Of a stretch of 5,055 nt of DNA, positions 1 to 5,055 are shown one piece after another. Made by a program: the position numbers and the translations under genes. How positions within the stretch are numbered: the first letter of the stretch is position 1; every line of letters starts with the position of its first letter. This DNA comes from an uncultured Clostridia bacterium (GTDB taxonomy: Bacteria; Bacillota; Clostridia; Lachnospirales; Lachnospiraceae), in contig CAMZAI010000180.1 in NCBI GenBank assembly GCA_947304065.1, forward strand, positions 1 to 5,055, in the 5' to 3' direction. The notes beneath the pieces are model-generated. The model was not told the DNA's origin. It searched no databases and saw only the letters and a list, made by a program, of their open reading frames with translations.

Positions 1-35
1 TCAATAAACAAAAATCAAATTCTATATCATCATAT

Positions 36-64
36 ATTATATTCATTTATCGGAACAAAATCAA
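36..64 (-). promoter_or_regulatory. Candidate leftward sigma-A promoter at window edge
   Basis: On the minus strand there is TTGATT (59-64), a 17-base spacer, then a perfect TATAAT (36-41). It would start transcription near position 29 and drive a gene lying left of the window. The spacing is ideal, but the -35 matches only four of six bases, and the AT-rich context makes chance matches likely. No target gene is visible. Confidence 0.35.
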
Positions 65-115
65 CCTTTTTTCAGTCAAAAACTAATGTTTTAAACGTAA
101 TGTGAATTTTTAAAA

Positions 116-150
116 TCTACATTTTTTGAGTCCAAACCGGCAAATGTAGA
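116..150 (-). terminator. Possible weak terminator after the antiporter gene
   Basis: A 9-bp perfect inverted repeat (116-124 with 142-150) encloses a 17-base loop. Read on the minus strand, the hairpin is followed at once by TTTTAAAAATT. It lies about 58 bases past the antiporter stop codon. The stem is AT-rich and the loop long, so termination would be inefficient; it is the best candidate in this spacer. Confidence 0.3.
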
Positions 151-207
151 AGTTACTCTTGCACAGCCGCTTTGGGTTGCCGTCCGTACCGTATATTGGC
201 TGGGACC

Positions 208-1830
208 TTACTTCTTGACTGTACGAGCCTTCATAAAGAGAAGGAATCCTATTGTCAGCACTACTCCGATCGGGATCGAGAGCCATACCATGCCAAGCAT
301 GTCGAGCAGACCTGCGATGACATAGGTCACGAACGAGATGCCCGCCACGCTGATCGCGTAAGGCAGCTGCGTCTCTACGTGGTCGATGTGATTACAGTGC
401 GCACCCGCGGAAGACATGATGGTCGTATCGGAAATGGGCGAGCAGTGGTCGCCGCATACAGCGCCGGCCAGGCAGGCCGAGATTCCTACGAAGAACAGCG
501 AGCTGCTCTCGGGGAATACTACCGACACGATCGGGATCAGGATACCGAAGGTACCCCACGAGGTACCGGTCGCGAACGCGATTACGCAGGCCACCACGAA
601 GGTGATCGCGGGCAGCAGCCAGGTCAGGCCGCCGGCGTTCGCCATCATTTCCTCAACGAAGGTCGACGCCGAAAGCGCGCCGTTCGTCATATTCTTAAGC
701 GATGTAGCAAGCACAAGGATCGTGATCGCGGGAACCATGGCGATGAAGCCCTTCGGCACGCATTCCATGGCCTCTTCAAAGCTCACGATCTTGCGGATGA
801 TCATGTAAACGATGATAACTACGAGCGCCACGATGCTACCCCAAGGAAGTCCGACATACGAATCGGTCTCGGAGAACGCATCGATCACGCTGCCCTCGCC
901 GCCGAGCGACTGGTAGCCGTTCCTGACAAGTCCCCAGATGCAGAACGCGATGAGGAGCAGGATAGGAAGCACGAGGTCAATGATCTTGCCGCGCGCGGGA
1001 GTTACAGGTCCGTTCTCAACGACTTCGCGGATGTTCTTGTCTTCATTTACATCGACATCGAGAATGCTGAGGTCGCCCTTCTGCGCCTTGATCTCGAAGC
1101 CGCTCATCTTGCCGTAATCGAAGCCGAGGATCACGAGGCCGATGATGAATACAAAGGTAAAGATCGAATAGAAGTTATAAGGGATGGCCCTTACGAAAAG
1201 CGAAATGCCCGAGTAGGTCTCGCTCTCAACGCAGCCCGAAACAGCCGCAGCCCACGAAGAAACGGGCGCGATCATACAGACGGGAGCAGCGGTCGCGTCA
1301 ATGATGTACGCGAGCTTTACTCTCGAGATCTTCTTGCTGTCGGTCACGGGAGACATAACCGAACCTACGGTGAGGCAGTTGAAATAGTCGTCAATGAAGA
1401 TGAGCACGCCCAGCGCAAATGTCGCGAGCAGCGCGCCCGCCTTTGTCTTGATGTGCTTCTGCGCCCAGGTTCCGAACGCGCGCGACGCTCCGGACTTATT
1501 CACGAGGGCTACTATGATACCGAGGATAACGAGGAAAAGGTAAATGCCCGCATTATCCGCAACAGCGGCGGTCAATCCGTCCACGGTGAGCATATCAACG
1601 GTCCCGAGCACGGAGCACTGAGCCGCCATGAACGCTCCCAGCAGAACGCCGATAAAGAGCGAGGAGTATGCTTCTTTTGTGATCAGTGCCAATGCGATGG
1701 CTACGAGCGGCGGCAGCAGCGCCCACGCGGTGCCCACGAATGAATCCGTGCCCGTGGCATGCATAATGGCAACCAGTGCGATCACCGCAGCGAAAACCAG
1801 CGCGGCGATGAGGATACTTTTCTTTTTCAT
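208..1830 (-). CDS. NhaC-family Na+/H+ antiporter
   Basis: A 540-residue integral membrane protein of the NhaC group (COG1757, Na_H_antiporter fold), expected to exchange cytoplasmic Na+ for external protons. Some relatives swap organic acids with the ions (MleN: malate/lactate), so the exact substrate is open. About a dozen or more hydrophobic segments cover the protein, with a hydrophilic loop at residues 237-282 and a short basic C-terminus. Family-like conserved stretches are visible: FIDDYFNCLTVG near 145-156, ATGTSWGTFG at 420-429, and CGDHCSPISDTT at 459-470 followed by a His-rich HCNHIDHVETQLPY segment. Length fits the family. The ATG is supported by AGGAGGG at 1835-1841, four bases upstream. 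It lies 271 bases downstream of the lipid kinase gene on the same strand, but a promoter inside the intervening palindrome probably drives it alone. Confidence 0.9.
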   Translation of the reverse strand: MKKKSILIAALVFAAVIALVAIMHATGTDSFVGTAWALLPPLVAIALALITKEAYSSLFIGVLLGAFMAAQCSVLGTVDMLTVDGLTAAVADNAGIYLFLVILGIIVALVNKSGASRAFGTWAQKHIKTKAGALLATFALGVLIFIDDYFNCLTVGSVMSPVTDSKKISRVKLAYIIDATAAPVCMIAPVSSWAAAVSGCVESETYSGISLFVRAIPYNFYSIFTFVFIIGLVILGFDYGKMSGFEIKAQKGDLSILDVDVNEDKNIREVVENGPVTPARGKIIDLVLPILLLIAFCIWGLVRNGYQSLGGEGSVIDAFSETDSYVGLPWGSIVALVVIIVYMIIRKIVSFEEAMECVPKGFIAMVPAITILVLATSLKNMTNGALSASTFVEEMMANAGGLTWLLPAITFVVACVIAFATGTSWGTFGILIPIVSVVFPESSSLFFVGISACLAGAVCGDHCSPISDTTIMSSAGAHCNHIDHVETQLPYAISVAGISFVTYVIAGLLDMLGMVWLSIPIGVVLTIGFLLFMKARTVKK

Positions 1831-1834
1831 GTTT

Positions 1835-1841
1835 CCCTCCT
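1835..1841 (-). promoter_or_regulatory. Ribosome binding site of the antiporter gene
   Basis: AGGAGGG on the minus strand, four bases before the ATG at 1830. It is nearly a perfect anti-16S match and decides the start codon; no competing in-frame start has a comparable site. Confidence 0.8.
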
Positions 1842-1887
1842 GTTGTTTTTCCCTTTAAAGTGGTGATGTGGTGCATTGATGTAGTCT

Positions 1888-1916
1888 ATTGTAACGGATA
1901 AGTTTGCTGCGGTCAA
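1888..1916 (-). promoter_or_regulatory. Sigma-A promoter of the antiporter gene, in the palindrome arm
   Basis: On the minus strand: TTGACC (1911-1916), a 17-base spacer, TACAAT (1888-1893). Each box matches five of six consensus bases with ideal spacing. Transcription would begin near 1881, giving a leader of about 50 bases that includes the ribosome site. The -35 box is the end of the palindrome's 18-bp perfect block and the -10 lies in its outer block, so the element appears to supply the promoter. Confidence 0.6.
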
Positions 1917-2050
1917 GGGGACGCTTATTGATTGTATAGCGAAGGCGCGGGCTGCAACGGGACATTTTTTCCAAAACGAAACCGTTTGATTGTTTTGGAA
2001 AAAATACCCTGCGCGCCCGCGCCCACTACTGTACTGATATAAGCGTCCCC

Positions 2051-2078
2051 TTGACCTTGGTAACCGGATGGTTACGAT
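2051..2078 (+). promoter_or_regulatory. Mirror-image promoter in the right palindrome arm
   Basis: On the plus strand: TTGACC (2051-2056), a 16-base spacer, TACGAT (2073-2078). This is the counterpart of the left-arm promoter, with a shorter spacer and a poorer -10 (four of six). If active it would transcribe rightward, antisense to the kinase gene. The spacer holds a small hairpin (2060-2065 with 2070-2075) absent from the left arm. Confidence 0.3.
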
Positions 2079-2101
2079 AGACTGCATGAATGCACCACTA
2101 C

Positions 2102-3127
2102 TTATAGAAGCATCTTAACTTTCTCAGGAATACATGAGAAGCGAATCTTCTGATACTTCCCGGCAAATTCTCCGTCCGTATGCACCACAAGCGGCCTGTC
2201 GGCCTCGATCTCCATGCTCTTGCAGGTGATGAGCTCAACGCCCTTGTGACGGATGTGCTTGCCCTTGAGGATCGAGCTCATCAGCAGCATATGCTTAAGT
2301 CTTGAAATATCATGCACCACGCAGACCGTGACTTTGCCGTCGGTCGGATCCGCGCCGGGTCCCATCGGCATTCCGCCGCCTTCGTACTGCGTATTCATCG
2401 CCGCCGCAAAGAGCAGCTTTTTGTATGAGTTCGGCGCACCGCCGTCCACCGTGATCTTCACGGCTGAGCGCTTGTTCGTGAAGATGAGCTTGATCCCGAG
2501 GATGTAGTAGATCAGCTTTCCGAGCCCAATCTTATTAAGGAAGCTCTTGAGCGGCGACGTCAGTGCCTCATAGCAAATATCCGCGTCATATCCCACACCT
2601 GAGCTCACCGCGAACTTCCTCTCGGTTGCGTCCTTCCCGCCGGCGGGCTGGGGCTCTTTTCGCTTTGAAGCCGTTGTATCTGCTCCCTGGTTCTCCTCAC
2701 CGTTGGAATCTGCACTCTCATCGGTTCCTTTTTCAAGGAACTCTACGATACCGTGATCGACCTTGCGTACTTCCTTCGGCACCAGAATCTTCACGAGCGC
2801 CGCCATGCTGTCCTGCGGTATATCGAATCCGCGCGCCAGATCGTTGCTCGATCCGGTCGGCACATAGCCAAGCTCAAAATTCTCATATCCCGACAGACCG
2901 TTCACGATCTCGTTCGCGGTGCCGTCGCCGCCTACCATGATAATGCGCTTCGGCTCCGGATGCTCGGCGCATATCTGCCTCGCAAACTCCGTCGCGTCCC
3001 CGCCCTTCATGGTCTTAAAGACCTCAAACTCAACATTCCCGGCCTTGATCCGATCTTCGAGCTGCTGCCAGATGCCCTTTCCCTTACCGGTGCGCGAGCC
3101 CGGATTAACGATAAAATAGTATTTCAT
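2102..3127 (-). CDS. Diacylglycerol kinase family (YegS/DgkB-type) lipid kinase
   Basis: A 341-residue protein of the DAGK catalytic-domain family, which phosphorylates diacylglycerol or a related lipid alcohol at the inner face of the membrane using ATP; in Firmicutes DgkB returns diacylglycerol to phospholipid synthesis. Visible motifs: VNPGSRTGKG at 7-16 (phosphate loop), GGDGTANE at 66-73 (nucleotide binding), PTGSSNDLARG at 90-100, GGGMPMGPGADPTDG at 250-264, and HTDGE at 316-320, whose Asp and Glu match the catalytic pair of this fold. The protein is soluble in appearance, as expected for a peripheral enzyme. Residues about 133-170 form a hydrophilic, low-complexity insert that makes it longer than the usual 290-310. 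The ATG at 3127 has AGGAG at 3133-3137. Lipid specificity cannot be read from the sequence. It is divergent from the ATPase gene; the palindrome begins three bases past its stop codon. Confidence 0.9.
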   Translation of the reverse strand: MKYYFIVNPGSRTGKGKGIWQQLEDRIKAGNVEFEVFKTMKGGDATEFARQICAEHPEPKRIIMVGGDGTANEIVNGLSGYENFELGYVPTGSSNDLARGFDIPQDSMAALVKILVPKEVRKVDHGIVEFLEKGTDESADSNGEENQGADTTASKRKEPQPAGGKDATERKFAVSSGVGYDADICYEALTSPLKSFLNKIGLGKLIYYILGIKLIFTNKRSAVKITVDGGAPNSYKKLLFAAAMNTQYEGGGMPMGPGADPTDGKVTVCVVHDISRLKHMLLMSSILKGKHIRHKGVELITCKSMEIEADRPLVVHTDGEFAGKYQKIRFSCIPEKVKMLL

Positions 3128-3154
3128 GCCTTCTCCTGTTATTTGTCATATGTA

Positions 3155-3175
3155 CGGGATCCCGAATCTGTTCGG
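3155..3175 (-). other. Short palindromes in the kinase leader
   Basis: CGGGATCCCG at 3155-3164 is a perfect 10-bp palindrome. Overlapping it, CCGAA (3162-3166) and TTCGG (3171-3175) form a 5-bp stem with a four-base loop; the two structures are mutually exclusive. They lie about 30-50 bases before the kinase start and could be an operator or leader structure, or chance. Confidence 0.25.
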
Positions 3176-3188
3176 TTCCAAATATCAT

Positions 3189-3197
3189 ATTATCACA
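3189..3197 (-). promoter_or_regulatory. Possible extended -10 of the kinase gene
   Basis: TGTGATAAT on the minus strand is an extended -10 form (TGN then GATAAT, -10 box at 3189-3194). I find no convincing -35 at 16-18 bases. It lies 62 bases upstream of the kinase ATG and close to the repeat array that precedes the divergent ATPase gene, so both promoters could be affected by one regulator. Confidence 0.3.
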
Positions 3198-3220
3198 ATG
3201 CAAAAGCAGAATCCACTTTA

Positions 3221-3319
3221 TTCCAAAATGTTGATGAGCGACACATATTTACTTTCCAAAATGTTGATATGAGATACATTTTTACTTTCCAAAATGTTGA
3301 TAACGGTGTATAATACAGT
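3221..3319 (+). repeat. Three 33-bp direct repeats upstream of the ATPase gene
   Basis: Units 3221-3253, 3254-3286 and 3287-3319 each begin with the identical 15-mer TTCCAAAATGTTGAT, spaced exactly 33 bases apart. The other 18 bases of each unit have diverged: units 1 and 2 are alike and both end in TTTACT or TTTTACT, while unit 3 has become the -10 region of the ATPase promoter. A 33-base period is close to three turns of the helix, so the cores would lie on one face of the DNA. This fits an array of binding sites for a regulator. Confidence 0.85.
3286..3314 (+). promoter_or_regulatory. Promoter of the ATPase gene
   Basis: A perfect TATAAT (3309-3314) lies 17 bases after TTTCCA (3286-3291), a four-of-six -35 that overlaps the start of the third repeat core. 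Transcription would start near 3321, giving a leader of about 25 bases. The spacer between the boxes is mostly repeat core, so any protein bound there would compete directly with RNA polymerase. Confidence 0.6.
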
Positions 3320-3320
3320 C

Positions 3321-3337
3321 ATCAAAGCATTTTGGGA
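3321..3337 (-). repeat. Inverted fourth copy of the repeat core
   Basis: ATCAA-AG-CATTTTGGGA is the reverse complement of the repeat core with a two-base insertion and one change. With the third direct copy (3287-3301) it forms an inverted repeat whose centre (about 3312) falls in the -10 box. Its right end overlaps the ribosome binding site. Confidence 0.6.
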
Positions 3338-3339
3338 GG
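3334..3339 (+). promoter_or_regulatory. Ribosome binding site of the ATPase gene
   Basis: GGGAGG ends six bases before the ATG at 3346 and fixes that start. The first four bases (3334-3337) are also the end of the inverted repeat core, so structure or protein binding there could limit translation. Confidence 0.7.
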
Positions 3340-3345
3340 TTACGC

Positions 3346-4653
3346 ATGCTGGAAAGAAAGATATCAAAGCAGCTTTCAGACTGGGCGGATCGCAAGGATA
3401 AGAAGTGTCTTGTGGTTCAGGGCGCAAGACAGGTTGGAAAAACTTTTGTCATTGAACGGTTTGCGGAGGAGCGGTACGAAGAAGTTGTGGAAATAAACTT
3501 TAAGCAGATGCCCTCGGCCGGGGAAATCTTTTCAGGAGACTTAACCGTTGACAATATGGTTATGGCCATGCGTTTTCGTTTCCCGGAAAAGAAGATCGCT
3601 CCCGGGACAACGCTGATCTTTCTGGATGAAATACAGGAATGCGAGGAAGCGATCACATCCTTGAAATTTTGGGCAACAGATAATAGATATGACGTGATAG
3701 CGTCGGGATCACTTCTTGGAATTGACTATAAGCGTGCGTCATCATATCCCGTCGGCTACGTCGATTATATTAAAATGTACGGACTGGATTTTGAGGAATT
3801 TCTCTGGGGCATGGGTGTGTCGCATGATATGACAGACTCTATTCGCGGTTATCTTCAATCCAAGACTGAAATTCCTGCTGCCGTTCATTCACAGCTCATG
3901 TCCTATTACAGAAAATACATTGCAACGGGCGGCATGCCTGAGGCGGTACAGAAATACATAGACACAAATGATTTCAGAGAAGTCGATAATGTTCAGCGAA
4001 GCCTTTTGGAGGGTTATCGATATGATATTGCGCATTATGCAACCGCCGAGGAGAAGCTTAAGGCAGAAAAATGCTATCTGACACTGGCAAGCCAGCTGCT
4101 CGACAAAGAGAATCACAAATTTCAGTATAAAGAAATCGAATCCGGCGCCAGGGGACAGAAGTATTTTACAAGTATCGAGTGGCTCTTAAGAGCAGATATT
4201 GTCCACCTTTGCAGGCAGGTAACAGCAGTTAAATACGACCTGAGCGACTATTTGAAAGAAAAGTCATTCAGGGCATATACCACAGATCTTTCGCTGCTGG
4301 TATCTATGAAGGATTTTTCGTTGAAGAGGCACATAGTCGAGAATACACTTTCCGGAAATACCAAAGGTGGTCTGTATGAATGCGCGATAGCAGACGCTTT
4401 GTACAAAAAAGGCTATGAGCTGTACTATTACAAGAACGAAACCACCAAGAAAGAACTGGATTTTGTTATCCAGATCGAAGGGCAGGCAGTACCAATCGAG
4501 GTTAAAAGCGGCAACGGAAGAGCGACCTCTCTGAATTCGATCGTAAAAAAAGAAAAGGCAATACCTTACGCATATAAATTTATTGACGGAAACATAGGTG
4601 CCGGCGAAGATGGCGTCATCACACTTCCGTTGTATATGGCTTCATTTCTGTAA
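3346..4653 (+). CDS. AAA_14-DUF4143 ATPase with PD-(D/E)XK-like C-terminus
   Basis: A 435-residue protein of the widespread but functionally uncharacterised AAA_14 plus DUF4143 family of prokaryotic ATPases. The N-terminal P-loop domain shows Walker A GARQVGKT (26-33), Walker B TLIFLDEIQ (89-97) and the ASGSLLG segment (119-125) typical of the sensor strand. A middle helical region (about 180-300) contains YIATGGMPEAVQKY. The C-terminal domain has E344 in GLYECAIADAL, D372 in ELDFVI and E385/K387 in PIEVKSG: the spacing and residues of a PD-(D/E)XK nuclease-type site, all apparently intact. No membrane segment or signal peptide. It has its own promoter with a repeat array and a terminator just after its stop codon, so it is monocistronic. 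Its DNA is AT-richer than the genes on either side. Family assignment is firm; biological role (mobile-element maintenance, defence, DNA processing) is unknown. Confidence 0.9.
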   Translation: MLERKISKQLSDWADRKDKKCLVVQGARQVGKTFVIERFAEERYEEVVEINFKQMPSAGEIFSGDLTVDNMVMAMRFRFPEKKIAPGTTLIFLDEIQECEEAITSLKFWATDNRYDVIASGSLLGIDYKRASSYPVGYVDYIKMYGLDFEEFLWGMGVSHDMTDSIRGYLQSKTEIPAAVHSQLMSYYRKYIATGGMPEAVQKYIDTNDFREVDNVQRSLLEGYRYDIAHYATAEEKLKAEKCYLTLASQLLDKENHKFQYKEIESGARGQKYFTSIEWLLRADIVHLCRQVTAVKYDLSDYLKEKSFRAYTTDLSLLVSMKDFSLKRHIVENTLSGNTKGGLYECAIADALYKKGYELYYYKNETTKKELDFVIQIEGQAVPIEVKSGNGRATSLNSIVKKEKAIPYAYKFIDGNIGAGEDGVITLPLYMASFL

Positions 4654-4657
4654 AAGA

Positions 4658-4689
4658 TACCGGCTGTTGTCGACCAACAACAGCCGGTA
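4658..4689. terminator. Bidirectional rho-independent terminator
   Basis: A perfect 13-bp stem, TACCGGCTGTTGT (4658-4670) with its complement (4677-4689), and a six-base loop, between convergent genes. It begins five bases after the ATPase stop codon and ends seven bases short of the helicase stop codon. On the minus strand it is followed directly by TCTTTT, a good tract; on the plus strand the run ATTTT begins about four bases later, which is weaker. It probably serves both genes. Confidence 0.85.
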
Positions 4690-4696
4690 CCGCATT

Positions 4697-5055
4697 TTAA
4701 TACTTCCCCCAGAACTCGGTGAGCTTCCTGCCCATACTCTCGATATTTACTCTCTCCCAGTCGGCCCACTCTCTCGGGAACAGCTCGAGGTACTGCCTGG
4801 TCGCGAAGCGCTCGTCGAGCAGCAATATCGCGCCCACGTCGTCCGCGGTCCTGATCACGCGCCCCGCGGCCTGCATGACCTTGTTCATGCCGCTGTAGAG
4901 GTACGAGTACTCGAAGCCCATGTGCTTCTTTTCGTCAAAATATCCGCGGAACAGCTCGCGCTCGTTGCACACCATCGGCAGGCCCGTGCCCACGACCACG
5001 ACTCCGATCAGCCTGTCGCCCTGCAGGTCGATGCCCTCCGCGAAAATGCCGCCCA
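4697..5055 (-). CDS. DinG/XPD-type DNA helicase, C-terminal part (partial)
   Basis: The 3' end of a gene that enters from beyond the right edge; the frame stays open through 5053, giving 118 complete residues before the TAA at 4697. The visible part is the end of the second RecA-like domain of a superfamily 2 helicase of the XPD/DinG (DEAD_2, Helicase_C_2) class. GGIFAEGIDLQGDRLIGVVV is the motif V region, and QAAGRVIRTADDVG with the following ILLLDERF is motif VI, including the Gln and two Arg that contact ATP and couple it to movement. Such enzymes unwind DNA 5' to 3' and often carry an iron-sulphur cluster in a part not visible here. An internal GTG at 4999 is not the start because homology continues upstream of it. 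The 5' end, full length and any N-terminal nuclease domain cannot be judged. Confidence 0.85.
   Translation of the reverse strand, partial: GGIFAEGIDLQGDRLIGVVVVGTGLPMVCNERELFRGYFDEKKHMGFEYSYLYSGMNKVMQAAGRVIRTADDVGAILLLDERFATRQYLELFPREWADWERVNIESMGRKLTEFWGKY

Larger units (their letters stand above)
1..207. other. AT-rich intergenic region, no gene
   Basis: This is the 3' flank of the antiporter gene and runs to the window edge. I see no open reading frame with a ribosome site and no tRNA or rRNA. The first 130 bases are strongly AT-rich; the part nearest the antiporter stop codon is GC-richer. It holds a weak hairpin and a leftward promoter candidate, listed separately. Confidence 0.6.
1868..2098. 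repeat. 231-bp imperfect palindrome, MITE-like
   Basis: Nearly the whole spacer between the kinase and antiporter genes is one long inverted repeat centred near 1983. Matching blocks, from outside in: 1868-1895 with 2071-2098 (25 of 28); 1911-1928 with 2039-2056 (18 of 18, core GGTCAAGGGGACGCTTAT); 1944-1952 with 2015-2023 (9 of 9, GC only); 1964-1977 with 1992-2005 (14 of 14, ATTTTTTCCAAAAC). The terminal loop is 14 bases. The blocks stay in nearly the same register, so the arms derive from one sequence, with divergence between blocks. Its right end stops three bases from the kinase stop codon. No protein is encoded. Size, symmetry and outward promoters suggest a miniature inverted-repeat element or an intergenic repeat family; no clear target-site duplication is visible. 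Confidence 0.85.

Noticed and set aside
172..1743. A 523-residue open frame on the plus strand opposite the antiporter gene
   Set aside because: Its translation is dominated by Arg, His, Asp and Glu with no domain, and no ribosome site precedes it. This is the usual mirror of a GC-rich, hydrophobic membrane-protein gene on the other strand.
1827..2087. An 86-residue minus-strand open frame across the palindrome
   Set aside because: It lies almost wholly in the inverted repeat, has no recognisable domain and overlaps the antiporter start; the symmetry explains the open frame.
1868..2098. Ordinary rho-independent terminator of the kinase gene
   Set aside because: The structure is 231 bases long, its arms are interrupted, and no T-tract follows the outer stem on the minus strand. 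It may slow polymerase but is not a standard terminator.
2753..3313. A 186-residue plus-strand frame ending in repeated FQNVD segments
   Set aside because: It is antisense to the kinase gene and its repeated tail is again the 33-bp DNA repeat translated; no conserved domain.
3221..3319. CRISPR array
   Set aside because: Only three units, with a 15-base core and 18-base intervals of which the first two are similar to each other. Spacers are too short and not unique, and no cas gene is near.
3218..3427. A 69-residue minus-strand frame with repeated NILESK peptide
   Set aside because: The peptide repeat is only the 33-bp DNA repeat (11 codons) read in frame. It runs antisense into the ATPase gene and has no family match or convincing ribosome site.
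4697..4999. A complete 100-residue gene starting at a GTG at 4999
   Set aside because: The same frame stays open to the window edge and the upstream residues (GGIFAEGIDLQGDRL) are a conserved helicase motif, so this is the tail of a longer gene.

Overview
The window looks like chromosomal DNA of a Firmicute of the class Clostridia, probably Lachnospiraceae-like. Each protein type present is common there, the genes have strong AGGAGG-type ribosome sites, and spacers are short and AT-rich between moderately GC-rich genes. The taxonomy is inferred from protein style and codon use, not from a marker gene.

Layout from left to right. Positions 1-207 hold no gene; they contain the 3' flank of the transporter gene, a weak terminator candidate and a possible leftward promoter at the edge. 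On the minus strand, 208-1830 encodes a 540-residue NhaC-family Na+/H+ antiporter. The spacer 1831-2101 is almost filled by a 231-bp imperfect palindrome (1868-2098). Its left arm contains a good sigma-A-type promoter aimed at the transporter, and its right arm has a weaker mirror copy aimed the other way. Also on the minus strand, 2102-3127 encodes a YegS/DgkB-type lipid kinase with an unusual hydrophilic insert. The divergent spacer 3128-3345 contains three direct 33-bp repeats and a fourth, inverted copy of their core; the third and fourth copies flank the -10 box of the next gene. On the plus strand, 3346-4653 encodes a 435-residue AAA_14-DUF4143 ATPase with a PD-(D/E)XK-like C-terminal domain. 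A strong hairpin at 4658-4689 lies between this gene and the 3' end of a DinG/XPD-type helicase gene, which enters from the right on the minus strand and ends at 4697.

The genes do not form an obvious pathway. The kinase and antiporter share a strand but are separated by the palindrome, which seems to give the antiporter its own promoter. The ATPase gene is visibly AT-richer than its neighbours, has its own repeat-bearing promoter and is closed by a terminator, so it reads as a self-contained, possibly acquired cassette. The two least ordinary elements are the palindrome with outward-facing promoters and the 33-bp-phased repeat array centred on the ATPase promoter.
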